A stretch of DNA of 49,053 nucleotides, from assembly GCA_023397905.1 (NCBI GenBank), contig JAEWSZ010000235.1, forward strand, positions 1-49,053, in the 5' to 3' direction. Positions 15,994-24,324 of the stretch are shown piece by piece. The notes below the pieces were generated by a model, which was not told the DNA's origin, did no database searches, and saw nothing but the letters and a program-made list of their open reading frames with translations. Origin of the DNA: Bacillota bacterium (GTDB taxonomy: Bacteria; Bacillota; Clostridia; Acetivibrionales; DSM-1351). Made by a program: the position numbers and the translations under genes. Within the stretch, counting starts at the first letter, position 1. Every line of letters starts with the position of its first letter.

Positions 15994-16086
15994 AGTAACT
16001 AATTCACTCACACACTTTCATACAAAAGACAAATTAGAATTTCCATCAAGTAATAAAAGCCTATGCCCGTTATAGGTTTTTATTAT
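15994..16086 (+). ncRNA. Candidate small RNA
   Basis: A transcript of about 90 nt would run from the promoter at 15982-15987 to a terminator at 16055-16083 (CCTAT/ATAGG extended by a G-T and A-T pairs, with TTTTTATTATTTT). It contains no ATG and no plausible ORF. Boundaries are estimates. Confidence 0.4.
16055..16086 (+). terminator. Terminator of the candidate small RNA
   Basis: AAAAGCCTAT (16055-16064) pairs with ATAGGTTTTT (16072-16081, one G-T) and is followed by a T-rich tail. Confidence 0.7.
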
Positions 16087-16114
16087 TTTCCGCCTGTTTT
16101 TGCATAAATCCTGA

Positions 16115-16140
16115 AAGTCAATTACTATGGGCTGAAAGCC
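16115..16140 (+). repeat. Truncated copy of the 3932 structured element
   Basis: These 26 bp are identical to 3932-3957, including the left arm AAGTCAATTAC and the hairpin GGGCTgaaAGCC. The rest of the element, including the full right arm, is missing; only TTGACT (16161-16166), now a -35 box, matches part of that arm. Confidence 0.75.
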
Positions 16141-16160
16141 TCCTGAAGTATAAAAAAGCC

Positions 16161-16190
16161 TTGACTGCATTTGATAAAATGGCATATACT
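16161..16190 (+). promoter_or_regulatory. Promoter of the ABC-F gene
   Basis: TTGACT (16161-16166), 18 bp, TATACT (16185-16190). It would give a leader of about 360 nt before the ABC-F start. Confidence 0.65.
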
Positions 16191-16268
16191 GAGTATGTTA
16201 TATCCGGTAATAAAGCCAAGCTGTGTTTTTAGCCGGGTAAATTTTTGAAAGGAAAAGGTATCGGGTTA

Positions 16269-16283
16269 ATGAAGATTTACTAA
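16269..16283 (+). CDS. 4-codon leader ORF (MKIY) of the ABC-F leader
   Basis: ATG at 16269 follows AAAGGAAAAGG (16248-16258) at 10 bp and stops at 16281-16283. Its last codons overlap ACTAATTCAG (16279-16288), which can pair with CTGGATTAGT (16350-16359). A ribosome held on it would change folding ahead of the terminator. Confidence 0.4.
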   Translation: MKIY

Positions 16284-16315
16284 TTCAGTTTTAAATCTAA
16301 AAGATTTTGATTGAA

Positions 16316-16346
16316 GCATGGCGGATAAGCGCCCTATGCTTTTATT
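16316..16346 (+). terminator. Attenuator-like terminator in the ABC-F leader
   Basis: GCAT-GGCG (16316-16323) pairs with CGCC-ct-ATGC (16330-16339) and is followed by TTTTATT. It sits 220 nt upstream of the ABC-F start and downstream of its promoter, so readthrough is required for expression. Confidence 0.6.
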
Positions 16347-16377
16347 CAGCTGGATTAGTTCAATTTAACAAAACCTG

Positions 16378-16569
16378 ATGACTTATTACAGCCCGCGGCT
16401 TATGGCAATAATATTTTGGCATACGGCCATGATTATTGTGCCGGATTGCCTTATAGGGCAACTGCTTTTCGGCAGAGGCGGCGGATTTGTAATATTAAAA
16501 ATGACATATGCAGGTGTGATTGATCTTTCCGGCTTTGACAGTAAAGGAGAGATTTTTTTATGCTTATAA
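16378..16569 (+). CDS. Doubtful 63-codon ORF overlapping the ABC-F start
   Basis: An open frame of 63 codons with a hydrophobic first half (MAIIFWHTAMIIVPDCLIG) ends inside the ABC-F gene. It has no ribosome site and I recognise no family. It may be part of the untranslated leader. Confidence 0.15.
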   Translation: MTYYSPRLMAIIFWHTAMIIVPDCLIGQLLFGRGGGFVILKMTYAGVIDLSGFDSKGEIFLCL

Positions 16570-18242
16570 TCGATGCAGTAAATATAAAAAAGTATTTCGG
16601 AGACCGGGAAATATTGGCCTTTCAGGAGCTTAAGATCAGAAGCGGCGATAAAATAGGCATTGTGGGCCGGAACGGAGCGGGAAAGACCACGCTTATGAAT
16701 ATTCTCGCAGGAGAGCTGCTTCCGGATGAAGGCGTGGTCAAAAAATACTGTGAGACGGCTTATATCAAGCAGTTCACCAATGAAAGGATAACTGCCGCCG
16801 CCAGGGATTTAAGTGAATTTAATATCCGGGACAAAGCCGGAGAAGAAAAAATGAGCGGAGGAGAGCACACCAGGCTCAAGATAGCAGGAGCTCTCAGCAA
16901 AAACAGCATTTTACTTCTGGCGGATGAACCCACGGCCAATCTGGATATAAAGGGAATCGGGCTTTTAAAATCCAGGCTGAAAAAAGCCGAAGCATTGGTT
17001 CTCATCAGCCATGACCGGGATTTGCTGGATAGCCTGTGCAACAGGATAATTGAGGTTTCGGATGGCCGGCTGACTTTTTATGAGGGAAATTTCTCATTTT
17101 ACAGACAGCAGAAGCAAGTCCTGCAAAAGCAGCAGCTCCAGGAGTATGAAAACTATGTCCATGAAAAGGAGCATCTCGAGGAAGCCATTTTGAACAGGAA
17201 GGAAAGGGCAGGAAAAATGAAAAAGGCCCCGTCGCGGATGGGGAATTCGGAAGCCAGGCTGCACAAGCGCGAAGCCTTCCAACGTAAGGGGAAATTGCTG
17301 GATGCCGCAACCGGTATGAAAACAAGACTTGAAAAGCTGGAAGTGAAGACAAAGCCCAAGGAGCAGCCCGGAATCAAGTTGGATTTTTCTCTGACTAATC
17401 CGCCGCAGAATAAGATCGTTATTTCCGGCGATAAATTTGGTTTCAGCTATGGCAAAAAGGTGATATTCGACAATGTGGGGTTTCAGATCCTTAACGGTGT
17501 GAAATACGCCATTGCCGGGGATAACGGCGCAGGTAAAACAACGCTGCTCAATGAAATCTTTAAATGCTATGAAGTCAGGAAGAGCGGAAGAGAACCGGAG
17601 TTCAATAAAAATGGGGCCCGCGGCGGTATCAATATTGTCCCCAGAGCGGAGCTGGGATATTTTTTTCAGGGCCTGGAGAACTTAGCTCCTGGGAAGACTG
17701 TTCTTGAAAATGTCATGGAGGACAGCGTCCAGAATGAAACCACGGCAAGGACGATTCTGGCCCGGCTTTTAATAAACGGAGACAATGTGTATAAAAAGGT
17801 GGAGGTTCTCAGCGGAGGCGAAAGAATAAAGGTTTCCTTTGCAAAGCTGTTTGTGTCCGGAGCCAATGTTCTTCTTCTGGACGAACCCACAAATTATCTG
17901 GACATGGCGGCTATTGAGGCTTTGCAGAATATACTCCGTGAATATGAGGGAACTGTGCTGTTTGTATCCCACGACAGGGCTTTTGTGGACCGGGTTGCCC
18001 AAAGGGTACTAATTGTAAAGGACAGAGGCCTCATTGAGTATGAAGGCAATCTGAAAGCCTGTGAAGAACGTGATAACGCCCCCGCAAAGAAGGATGGCGG
18101 CCAGATGCAGAAAATGCTGCTCCAGATGAGGATAGCGGAGCTTTTGCCGAAACTGTCCCAGGCCCCCGCCAGTCAGAAGGAGTCGCTGGAGCAGGAATAC
18201 AAGGAGCTGCTGGAGCAGATGAAGCAATTGCAGCAGCAGTAG
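16560..18242 (+). CDS. ABC-F ribosomal protection protein
   Basis: 560 aa, two ABC domains and no membrane segment. Walker A at 36-43 (GRNGAGKT) and 320-327 (GDNGAGKT), signatures MSGGE (98-102) and LSGGE (417-421), Walker B LLADEPT and LLDEPT. The interdomain linker (about 188-268) carries KMKKAPSRMGNSEARLHK, typical of the antibiotic-resistance ABC-F group (Vga/Lsa/VmlR/Msr-like), which enters the ribosomal E site and dislodges lincosamides, pleuromutilins, streptogramins A or macrolides. The C-terminal 50 residues are helical and Gln/Glu/Leu-rich. AAAGGAGAG precedes the ATG. The leader structure supports drug-inducible control. Exact drug range cannot be read. Confidence 0.9.
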   Translation: MLIIDAVNIKKYFGDREILAFQELKIRSGDKIGIVGRNGAGKTTLMNILAGELLPDEGVVKKYCETAYIKQFTNERITAAARDLSEFNIRDKAGEEKMSGGEHTRLKIAGALSKNSILLLADEPTANLDIKGIGLLKSRLKKAEALVLISHDRDLLDSLCNRIIEVSDGRLTFYEGNFSFYRQQKQVLQKQQLQEYENYVHEKEHLEEAILNRKERAGKMKKAPSRMGNSEARLHKREAFQRKGKLLDAATGMKTRLEKLEVKTKPKEQPGIKLDFSLTNPPQNKIVISGDKFGFSYGKKVIFDNVGFQILNGVKYAIAGDNGAGKTTLLNEIFKCYEVRKSGREPEFNKNGARGGINIVPRAELGYFFQGLENLAPGKTVLENVMEDSVQNETTARTILARLLINGDNVYKKVEVLSGGERIKVSFAKLFVSGANVLLLDEPTNYLDMAAIEALQNILREYEGTVLFVSHDRAFVDRVAQRVLIVKDRGLIEYEGNLKACEERDNAPAKKDGGQMQKMLLQMRIAELLPKLSQAPASQKESLEQEYKELLEQMKQLQQQ

Positions 18243-18261
18243 CGGAATGGAGAACCAGGGA

Positions 18262-19404
18262 TTACGGCTTGTCTGCGCCGTCTGAGCGCACATCGCTTTG
18301 GGCGTTTGACGGGTTTGGGCTCTCAAGCATCGGCCTGTAATCATACTTGCGGTCTGGGTCGGGCTTGAAGGCGCCGGACATGGAGGTGAAATACTTGTCT
18401 ATTATCTCCTGGGATTTGGATCTGTCCCTGGTTTTCGTGTTTTCTATCTGATTGATGTAGATAAAGAAATCCGCATCGTTGATACGCCTGTCAAGGCCGT
18501 ACAATTTAAAGGTGTTCATTTCAGGCCTTGTGGACCTGGTAAAGGCCGAAAACAGGGAAAGCGTGTCGGACAGGCTGGTATTTGTGACAACGTTGTCAAA
18601 TGCGTAATTAATGATGGGGATCAGCTTGGGAAGCGCAAGCAGATTGACCTTTTGTTCAATCATTGCGTTTACGAATCTGATTTGCATTTCGGTTCTTTTA
18701 AGGTCGGAACCGTCATAGTATTCCCTGAGCTCCGCCGGGGCCCTGGAGAGATTATAGGGCTTCCTGAAGCGGAGCAATTGCTCCGCCTTGTCTCCGTCCA
18801 GCAACTGATAGCCTTTTTTTAAATTTATGTGCAGGTCCTGGGTGGGATCGTTGTATTTTAAATCTGCGGGAACGTCAAAATAGACTCCTCCCAGCTTGTC
18901 GATTATCCCTTTGATGGTGTCGATTTCAAGATAGACATAATAATCGATGGAAATGCCTGTCAGGTTGCTTATGGCCTGGGTGGCGTATTCGGCAGCTTTT
19001 TGCTTTTGCTCGGAGCTTGAAAATTCCCTGGAATCGTACTTTTTCGTACCCAGGTAGAAAGTGGAATTGATTTTATAGTCTGCCCCATTGCTGGGCTTTG
19101 TATCCCTTGGTATGGTCAGCAGGTTTATTTGCTTGGTTTTGGGATCATAATTGGCAATGATGATAGAATCGGTGTTCAGTCCGGAAGCTTCTTTTATCAA
19201 TACCAGATAATTAATGGGATTTAGATTCCCGGTGTAGTCGTCGATTATGTCAGTGGAACCGGAATCCACCGAGGGAGCCGCTACATTCTGTTGAGCCGGC
19301 TGCTGAGGAGTATTGTTAATGCTCAGCAGGAGAAAAACTCCCACACAAAAAAGAATAATTCCGCTTATGAGACTGCCTAAATAAGCAAACTTTACCGATT
19401 TCAT
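18262..19404 (-). CDS. LytR-CpsA-Psr (LCP) family cell-wall ligase
   Basis: 380 aa from the ATG at 19404, chosen for GGAGA 6 bp upstream; an ATG 24 bp earlier lacks a site. LCP enzymes transfer teichoic acid or polysaccharide from lipid carriers to peptidoglycan. One N-terminal membrane anchor (about 7-29) is followed by a 30-residue linker and the LCP domain with LLTIPRDT, the YKINSTFYLG stretch and LLDGDKAEQLLRFRKP. The tail is rich in Pro/Asn/Asp. It is convergent with the ABC-F gene (19 bp apart). The neighbouring two-component and sugar genes fit a wall function. Confidence 0.93.
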   Translation of the reverse strand: MKSVKFAYLGSLISGIILFCVGVFLLLSINNTPQQPAQQNVAAPSVDSGSTDIIDDYTGNLNPINYLVLIKEASGLNTDSIIIANYDPKTKQINLLTIPRDTKPSNGADYKINSTFYLGTKKYDSREFSSSEQKQKAAEYATQAISNLTGISIDYYVYLEIDTIKGIIDKLGGVYFDVPADLKYNDPTQDLHINLKKGYQLLDGDKAEQLLRFRKPYNLSRAPAELREYYDGSDLKRTEMQIRFVNAMIEQKVNLLALPKLIPIINYAFDNVVTNTSLSDTLSLFSAFTRSTRPEMNTFKLYGLDRRINDADFFIYINQIENTKTRDRSKSQEIIDKYFTSMSGAFKPDPDRKYDYRPMLESPNPSNAQSDVRSDGADKP

Positions 19405-19490
19405 CTTGTCTCCGTTCCCATAGGGCAAAACTGGATTATCCTGAGTAATTCAGTTTTGTCCTTAAATTTCTAAATTCTAAAATAAAATAT

Positions 19491-19520
19491 ATTATAATCA
19501 ATATACTTTACAATTGTCCA
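19491..19520 (-). promoter_or_regulatory. Promoter of the LCP gene
   Basis: On the - strand TGGACA (complement of 19515-19520), 18 bp, TATAAT (complement of 19491-19496). An AAAACTG/CAGTTTT inverted repeat follows in the leader. Confidence 0.5.
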
Positions 19521-19637
19521 TATGTAAATATAAGTTATCCAATTTTAATGATTTGTAAAGTCCGCATGGCAAATCTTCATGAAATCTACATAATTTATTG
19601 CTATCATGTAAATTAAAAAGCAATTTTGGGAGTAAAA

Positions 19638-20141
19638 ATGGACAGGAAGCGTAGCAGCTCAAAATTATATAAAAATCTTGCCATAACAGCAGGCATTGTA
19701 ATAGTATTATGTATAGGTATATTTGCGGTAAAGCAGGGGTTGGGGAACGGAAAAAGCATCTCCGCTTTACAGGGCGATCTGATAATCCCCAAAAGCGAGA
19801 TCACGGAGAATGCCCAATTCTATCCTGTAAATTTAGACGGCAGAAATATGGAGATAATAGCGGTAAGAGCCGGCGACGGAACCATAAGGACGGCATTCAA
19901 TACCTGCCAGGTTTGCAACGGTTCTCCCAAAGCATATTACAAGCAGGAAGGCGATATGCTTGTCTGTCAGAACTGCGGGAATAAATTTTCCATGGATATG
20001 GTAGAGGAACAGCGGGGCGGGTGCAACCCCGTGCCCATTTACAAGGAAAACAAAAGGGATGACGGCTCCGGCATAGTTATTTCAAAAGAATTTATTGAGC
20101 AGAACAAAAGTCTTTTCACAAGCAATTGGAAGACCAAATAA
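19638..20141 (+). CDS. DUF2318 membrane-anchored Fe-S type protein
   Basis: 167 aa. One N-terminal membrane helix (14-33), then a domain with CQVCNGSP (C90, C93), LVCQNCGNKFSMD (C110, C113) and the family signature RGGCNPVPI (C129). Pfam describes it as an FtrD-like iron-sulfur protein, in other species linked to FTR1 iron permeases. No permease is here; it precedes a two-component system by 22 bp and is probably co-transcribed. Start ATG 19638 with GGGAG upstream; a TTG 12 bp earlier is less likely. Confidence 0.88.
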   Translation: MDRKRSSSKLYKNLAITAGIVIVLCIGIFAVKQGLGNGKSISALQGDLIIPKSEITENAQFYPVNLDGRNMEIIAVRAGDGTIRTAFNTCQVCNGSPKAYYKQEGDMLVCQNCGNKFSMDMVEEQRGGCNPVPIYKENKRDDGSGIVISKEFIEQNKSLFTSNWKTK

Positions 20142-20163
20142 TTCCGGGCTCACGGAGGCAGAT

Positions 20164-20865
20164 ATGACAAATTTGGCAAAAAAAATACTGGTTGTTGACG
20201 ATGAACAAAAGATAGTGGATGTTGTAAAATCTTATCTGGAACACAGCGGATATGAAGTGTATACGGCTTATAACGGCAGGCAGGCCATGGAGCTGTTTGA
20301 AAGTGTGGATCCGGCTCTTATTGTACTTGACCTTATGCTGCCGGATATATCTGGAGAAGAGATATGCAGAAATGTCAGAAGTCAGTCAAAGGTGCCTATT
20401 ATTATGCTTACTGCAAAGGTTGAAGAGGAAGACATATTAAAAGGTCTGAATATGGGAGCTGACGATTATGTGATAAAGCCTTTCAGCCCAAGACAGCTTG
20501 TGGCGCGGATAACGGCGGTTTTAAGAAGGACTTCCGGAGATCCGGCGGCTTTTTCGGATACAGTGATATTTAATGAAGGCGATATAATTATAGACAATTT
20601 AAAGCATGAGGTCAGGAAAAAGGGCAATGTGGTAAATCTGACTCCAAATGAGTATAAAATCCTCCTGACCATGGTCAAATATCCCAATAAGACTTTTACA
20701 CGGGAAGAATTGATTGTAATGGCCCTGGGAGACGATTTCGAGGGCTTTGACAGGACTGTGGATACGCATATAAAGAATCTGAGGCAGAAAATAGAGGACG
20801 ATTCAAGATATCCGAAGTATTTGATAACGGTTCACGGAGTAGGCTACAGGCTCAGCAGTGAATAG
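20164..20865 (+). CDS. OmpR-family response regulator
   Basis: 233 aa from ATG 20164 (GGAGG 5 bp upstream). Receiver with acidic pocket D12/D13, phospho-acceptor D56 in VLDLMLP and the K of VIKPF; C-terminal winged helix ending GVGYRLSSE. It pairs with the histidine kinase that starts 54 bp later. Target genes are not known; OmpR-type direct repeats occur at 11437, 15933, 22359 and 24325 in this window. Confidence 0.95.
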   Translation: MTNLAKKILVVDDEQKIVDVVKSYLEHSGYEVYTAYNGRQAMELFESVDPALIVLDLMLPDISGEEICRNVRSQSKVPIIMLTAKVEEEDILKGLNMGADDYVIKPFSPRQLVARITAVLRRTSGDPAAFSDTVIFNEGDIIIDNLKHEVRKKGNVVNLTPNEYKILLTMVKYPNKTFTREELIVMALGDDFEGFDRTVDTHIKNLRQKIEDDSRYPKYLITVHGVGYRLSSE

Positions 20866-20919
20866 GCCCGGAGCGCCGGACCGATCTTATAAACAGTAGC
20901 TGGAGGTGAGACAAGGAGC

Positions 20920-22314
20920 ATGACTACAAGCCTGAAGACCAGACTGTCCCTGTCCTATGTAATGGTGGCGGCCGTTATTGTTTTTCTCATAAGCATACTT
21001 ACAAATATATATGTGGAAAAGCATTTCAAAGAGTATGTAAAACAGAATCAGGAGCTTAAAAACAGGGAAATAGTAACAACGCTGGCCGGTCAGTACAGGG
21101 GAGAAGACAATTGGAACCTGGAGGCCATTGAAGCCATCGGAGTGAGTTATCTTGAAAACGGAATCATAATAAGGGTCGTGGACATCAACGGAAAAACCAT
21201 ATGGGACGCCAAAGTGCATAACAACGGAATGTGCCAGAGGATCATAGAGCATATGGCCAGCAATGCAGGGGGCAGACCGGGACAATCCGGCAGCGGCTAC
21301 GTTGAAGTTCCATACTCCTTAAATTATAAATTGGACAAGGTGGGAGTTGTAAACATAGGGACCTACGGGCCCAATTATATGAATGAACACGACCAGGCGT
21401 TTATCAATGCCCTCAATGCCGTCTTAATCGGGGTGGGAGTTTTTTCTCTGCTGCTTGCTCTCATCCTGGGAGCCATAATGGCCAAGCGGCTGAGTTCTTC
21501 AATATCAAGAGTAATAAGCACTGCCAGGTCCATTTCCAAAGGGTACTATTCCGAAAGAATTTCCGGAAAGTCAAGTACAACTGAAATAAACCAGCTGACC
21601 ACAACGGTGAACAATCTCGCCGAATCCCTGGAGAAGCAGGAGGTACTGAGGAAAAGGCTTACAGGAGATGTGGCCCATGAGCTCAGAACGCCTATAGCCA
21701 CACTGCAAAGCCATATGGAAGCCATGATTGACGGCATCTGGGCCCCAAATACCGAGAGGCTGAAAAGCTGCCATGAGGAAATTGTCAGGATCAGCAAAAT
21801 GGTGGGAGACCTGGAAAAACTCACAAAATATGAAAGTGAAAATCTCATTCTGGACAAGGAGCTTTTTGACGTATCGGAACTCACATTCAGACTGGTGCAG
21901 AATTTTGAGGGGGAATTTCTGAACAAAGGCCTGAAAATTGACTTTATCGGAGAAAGCAGCGAGATTTATGCCGATAAGGACAAGATCAGCCAGGTGATAG
22001 TCAACCTCATTTCAAACGCTCTGAAATATACCCCTGAAGGAGGGGCTGTAGAGGTGGGTATAGAGCCCTCCGGAAATGTTATAAAAATCATAGTAAAAGA
22101 TAACGGGCCCGGCATACCGGAAGAGGACCTGCCCTTTATTTTTGAGAGATTCTACAGGGCCGACAAATCCAGGAACAGGCTTACCGGAGGTTCCGGCATA
22201 GGTCTTACCATCAGCAAGGCAATCGTAATCGCACATGGGGGGACAATAGAAGTCCAAAGCGGCAGTGGCAGCGGAACGGTATTCACCGTATCAATTCCTG
22301 CAAGAAGGGATTAG
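20920..22314 (+). CDS. Sensor histidine kinase
   Basis: 464 aa. Two membrane helices (12-31 and about 163-187) enclose a 130-residue extracytoplasmic sensor; HAMP (188-240), dimerisation domain with H253 in GDVAHELRTP, and an ATPase domain with the N-box VNLISNALKYTPEG, DNGPGIP and GGSGIGLTISK. GGAGGTGAGACAAGGAGC precedes the ATG. Partner of the preceding regulator. The signal cannot be read. Confidence 0.95.
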   Translation: MTTSLKTRLSLSYVMVAAVIVFLISILTNIYVEKHFKEYVKQNQELKNREIVTTLAGQYRGEDNWNLEAIEAIGVSYLENGIIIRVVDINGKTIWDAKVHNNGMCQRIIEHMASNAGGRPGQSGSGYVEVPYSLNYKLDKVGVVNIGTYGPNYMNEHDQAFINALNAVLIGVGVFSLLLALILGAIMAKRLSSSISRVISTARSISKGYYSERISGKSSTTEINQLTTTVNNLAESLEKQEVLRKRLTGDVAHELRTPIATLQSHMEAMIDGIWAPNTERLKSCHEEIVRISKMVGDLEKLTKYESENLILDKELFDVSELTFRLVQNFEGEFLNKGLKIDFIGESSEIYADKDKISQVIVNLISNALKYTPEGGAVEVGIEPSGNVIKIIVKDNGPGIPEEDLPFIFERFYRADKSRNRLTGGSGIGLTISKAIVIAHGGTIEVQSGSGSGTVFTVSIPARRD

Positions 22315-22358
22315 TGTAAAGCCGGCAATTATAAAATTTTGGACAGGTCTGAAAAAAA

Positions 22359-22453
22359 TTAAGTAAATCTTAATATTTTAACGGCATATGTGCCGGAAAT
22401 ATTGTGCTATAATTTTTATAGTCATAAACAGGCAAAACTGTATATGACTATAA
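22359..22453 (+). promoter_or_regulatory. vanR promoter, direct repeats and leader hairpin
   Basis: TTAAGT (22359) and TTAATA (22370) are 11 bp apart; the -10 TATAAT is at 22408-22413, 49 bp after the first repeat, with a poor -35 (CATATG). Just downstream TTATAGTCATA (22416-22426) pairs exactly with TATGACTATAA (22443-22453), with an inner ACAG/CTGT stem, giving a 38-nt hairpin in the 5' leader or a DNA operator. Confidence 0.55.
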
Positions 22454-22477
22454 AATTTAAGGTGGCTTCGAATAATT

Positions 22478-23173
22478 ATGGATGCAAATATACTGGTTGT
22501 TGACGATGAGAAGGAAATTGCCGACCTGGTGGAGTTATACCTGAAGAATGAAAATTATTCGGTATATAAATTTTATCATCCTCAGAAGGCGCTGGATTCA
22601 ATCGAAAATATCAGAGTCGATCTCGCCGTAATTGATGTTATGATGCCTGAAATCGACGGTTTTACTTTATGCCAGAAGATCAGGCTGAAATACAATTTCC
22701 CTGTTATCATGCTGACGGCAAAAGTTGAAGAACTGGATAAAATCACGGGCCTGACCCTGGGTGCGGATGATTATATAACCAAGCCCTTCAGTCCTCTGGA
22801 AATGGTGGCGCGTGTGAAGGCCCAGCTGCGCCGGTTCACCAGATACAATGAAGGGGTTCAGCCGGCCAATGATATAATTGAGGTGAATGGGCTTATTATG
22901 AATAAGACTACTCACCAGAGTACACTTAATGAAACTCCTCTGCTGCTCACTCCCATTGAGTTTTCAATACTCTGGCTGCTTTGTGAAAATATAGGACAGG
23001 TCATCAGCTCCGAGAAGCTTTTTCACGAAGTCTGGGGAGAAAAATACTTCTCGGGCAGTAATAATACGGTTATGGTGCATATACGGCATCTCCGCGAAAA
23101 AATGAAGGAGCCTGCCGGGAATCCCAGGTTTATAAAAACAGTATGGGGAGTGGGATACAAAATTGAGAAATGA
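22478..23173 (+). CDS. vanR: VanR-type response regulator
   Basis: 231 aa OmpR-family regulator closest in sequence style to VanR of vanG/vanC clusters: NILVVDDEKEIADLVELYLKNENY at the N-terminus, phospho-acceptor D53 in VIDVMMP, LGADDYITKPFSPLE and RVKAQLRRF. C-terminal winged helix ends WGVGYKIEK. AAGGTGG lies 12 bp before the ATG. The end overlaps vanS by 11 bp. It probably controls the operon that begins 1.3 kb downstream. Confidence 0.9.
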   Translation: MDANILVVDDEKEIADLVELYLKNENYSVYKFYHPQKALDSIENIRVDLAVIDVMMPEIDGFTLCQKIRLKYNFPVIMLTAKVEELDKITGLTLGADDYITKPFSPLEMVARVKAQLRRFTRYNEGVQPANDIIEVNGLIMNKTTHQSTLNETPLLLTPIEFSILWLLCENIGQVISSEKLFHEVWGEKYFSGSNNTVMVHIRHLREKMKEPAGNPRFIKTVWGVGYKIEK

Positions 23174-24290
23174 CTTTGGCAGGATTAAATCAAAGATGTT
23201 CCTGCAAATAATGCTGGCAGGAATTCTGACAGTAGTGGTAGGCTATCTCATTCTGCACTTCATTATAGATAATATTCTGCAGGCGACCTTTGCCGAAGGC
23301 TTTGTCTATATTGTCCAGAAAATGTTCAATGTCAGTTATTATGCGGCGGCAGAGATATACCGCATGATATTCAGGAATAATAAAGGCATTATACTTATAG
23401 TAGGCTTTGTATTACTGCTGCTTATTATTATTTATTTTGCAATGTCCAGATATACCCGATATTTTAACAGGATCAGCGATGGAATAGACATGCTGGTCAA
23501 TGAATCTGAGGAAGCCATAACTCTGCCTTCCGAGCTTTCCTTCCTGGAAACAAAACTGAATACGGTAAAGAGCACCCTTGAAAAGAGAAGGGAGGCTGCT
23601 CTGGAAAGCGAACGCAGAAAAAATGATCTTGTGGTATATCTGGCCCACGATATAAAAACACCGCTTACCTCTGTCATAGGGTATTTGAGTCTTCTTAAAG
23701 AGGCCCCTGACATGCCGGTGGAGCAAAGACTGAAATATACCGGAATAACGCTGGAAAAAGCCTACCGCCTGGAAGAGCTCATCAACGAGTTTTTTGAAAT
23801 TACACGCTTTAATATTCAGACTATCATATTAGAAAAGGAAGAGGTCAACCTGACTTTCATGCTTCAGCAGATGGCCGATGAGTTTTATCCGGTATTGGCT
23901 CCGCAGAATAAGGAGGCGGTTGTGGAAGCCGATGAAAATATTATGATTTTTGCCGATTCAGACAAACTTGCACGTGTGTTTAACAATATTCTTAAAAACG
24001 CGGCGGCTTACAGTTACGAAAACAGTACCATAAATATATCTGCTCAGTTAATGGGAGAAAGCATAATAATAGCTTTCAGAAATAAAGGCAAAGCCATTCC
24101 TGCCGGCAAGCTGGATTCCATTTTTGAAAAGTTTTACAGGCTGGATTCAGCCAGATCCGGCGATACCGGAGGAACTGGCCTGGGGCTTGCCATTGCTAAG
24201 GAAATAGTCGTTCTCCACGGAGGTACTATCAACGCGGAAAGCACGGAGGAATTTACACAATTTGCAGTTACTCTGCCGCGTAAATCCTGA
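23163..24290 (+). CDS. vanS: VanS-type sensor histidine kinase
   Basis: 375 aa. Two membrane helices (12-33, 75-94) with a short external loop of about 40 residues, as in VanS of the D-Ser type clusters; H162 lies in VVYLAHDIKTPLTSVIGYL, the hallmark VanS phospho-acceptor region; ATPase motifs FNNILKNAAAYS and GGTGLGLAIAKEIV. Translation is coupled to vanR by overlap. The usual role is sensing glycopeptide stress. Confidence 0.9.
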   Translation: MRNDFGRIKSKMFLQIMLAGILTVVVGYLILHFIIDNILQATFAEGFVYIVQKMFNVSYYAAAEIYRMIFRNNKGIILIVGFVLLLLIIIYFAMSRYTRYFNRISDGIDMLVNESEEAITLPSELSFLETKLNTVKSTLEKRREAALESERRKNDLVVYLAHDIKTPLTSVIGYLSLLKEAPDMPVEQRLKYTGITLEKAYRLEELINEFFEITRFNIQTIILEKEEVNLTFMLQQMADEFYPVLAPQNKEAVVEADENIMIFADSDKLARVFNNILKNAAAYSYENSTINISAQLMGESIIIAFRNKGKAIPAGKLDSIFEKFYRLDSARSGDTGGTGLGLAIAKEIVVLHGGTINAESTEEFTQFAVTLPRKS

Positions 24291-24324
24291 TTTGCGGAAT
24301 TCTAAATACTTTCATAATAAAATC

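Noticed and set aside
17005..17352. A 115-codon - strand frame inside the ABC-F gene.
   Set aside because: Low-complexity composition mirrors the ABC-F linker; no start signal.
23163..24290. The second two-component pair could be a general PhoPR system.
   Set aside because: The VYLAHDIKTPLTSVIGYL phospho-acceptor region, short sensor loop and adjacent vanG-vanXY-vanT support VanRS.
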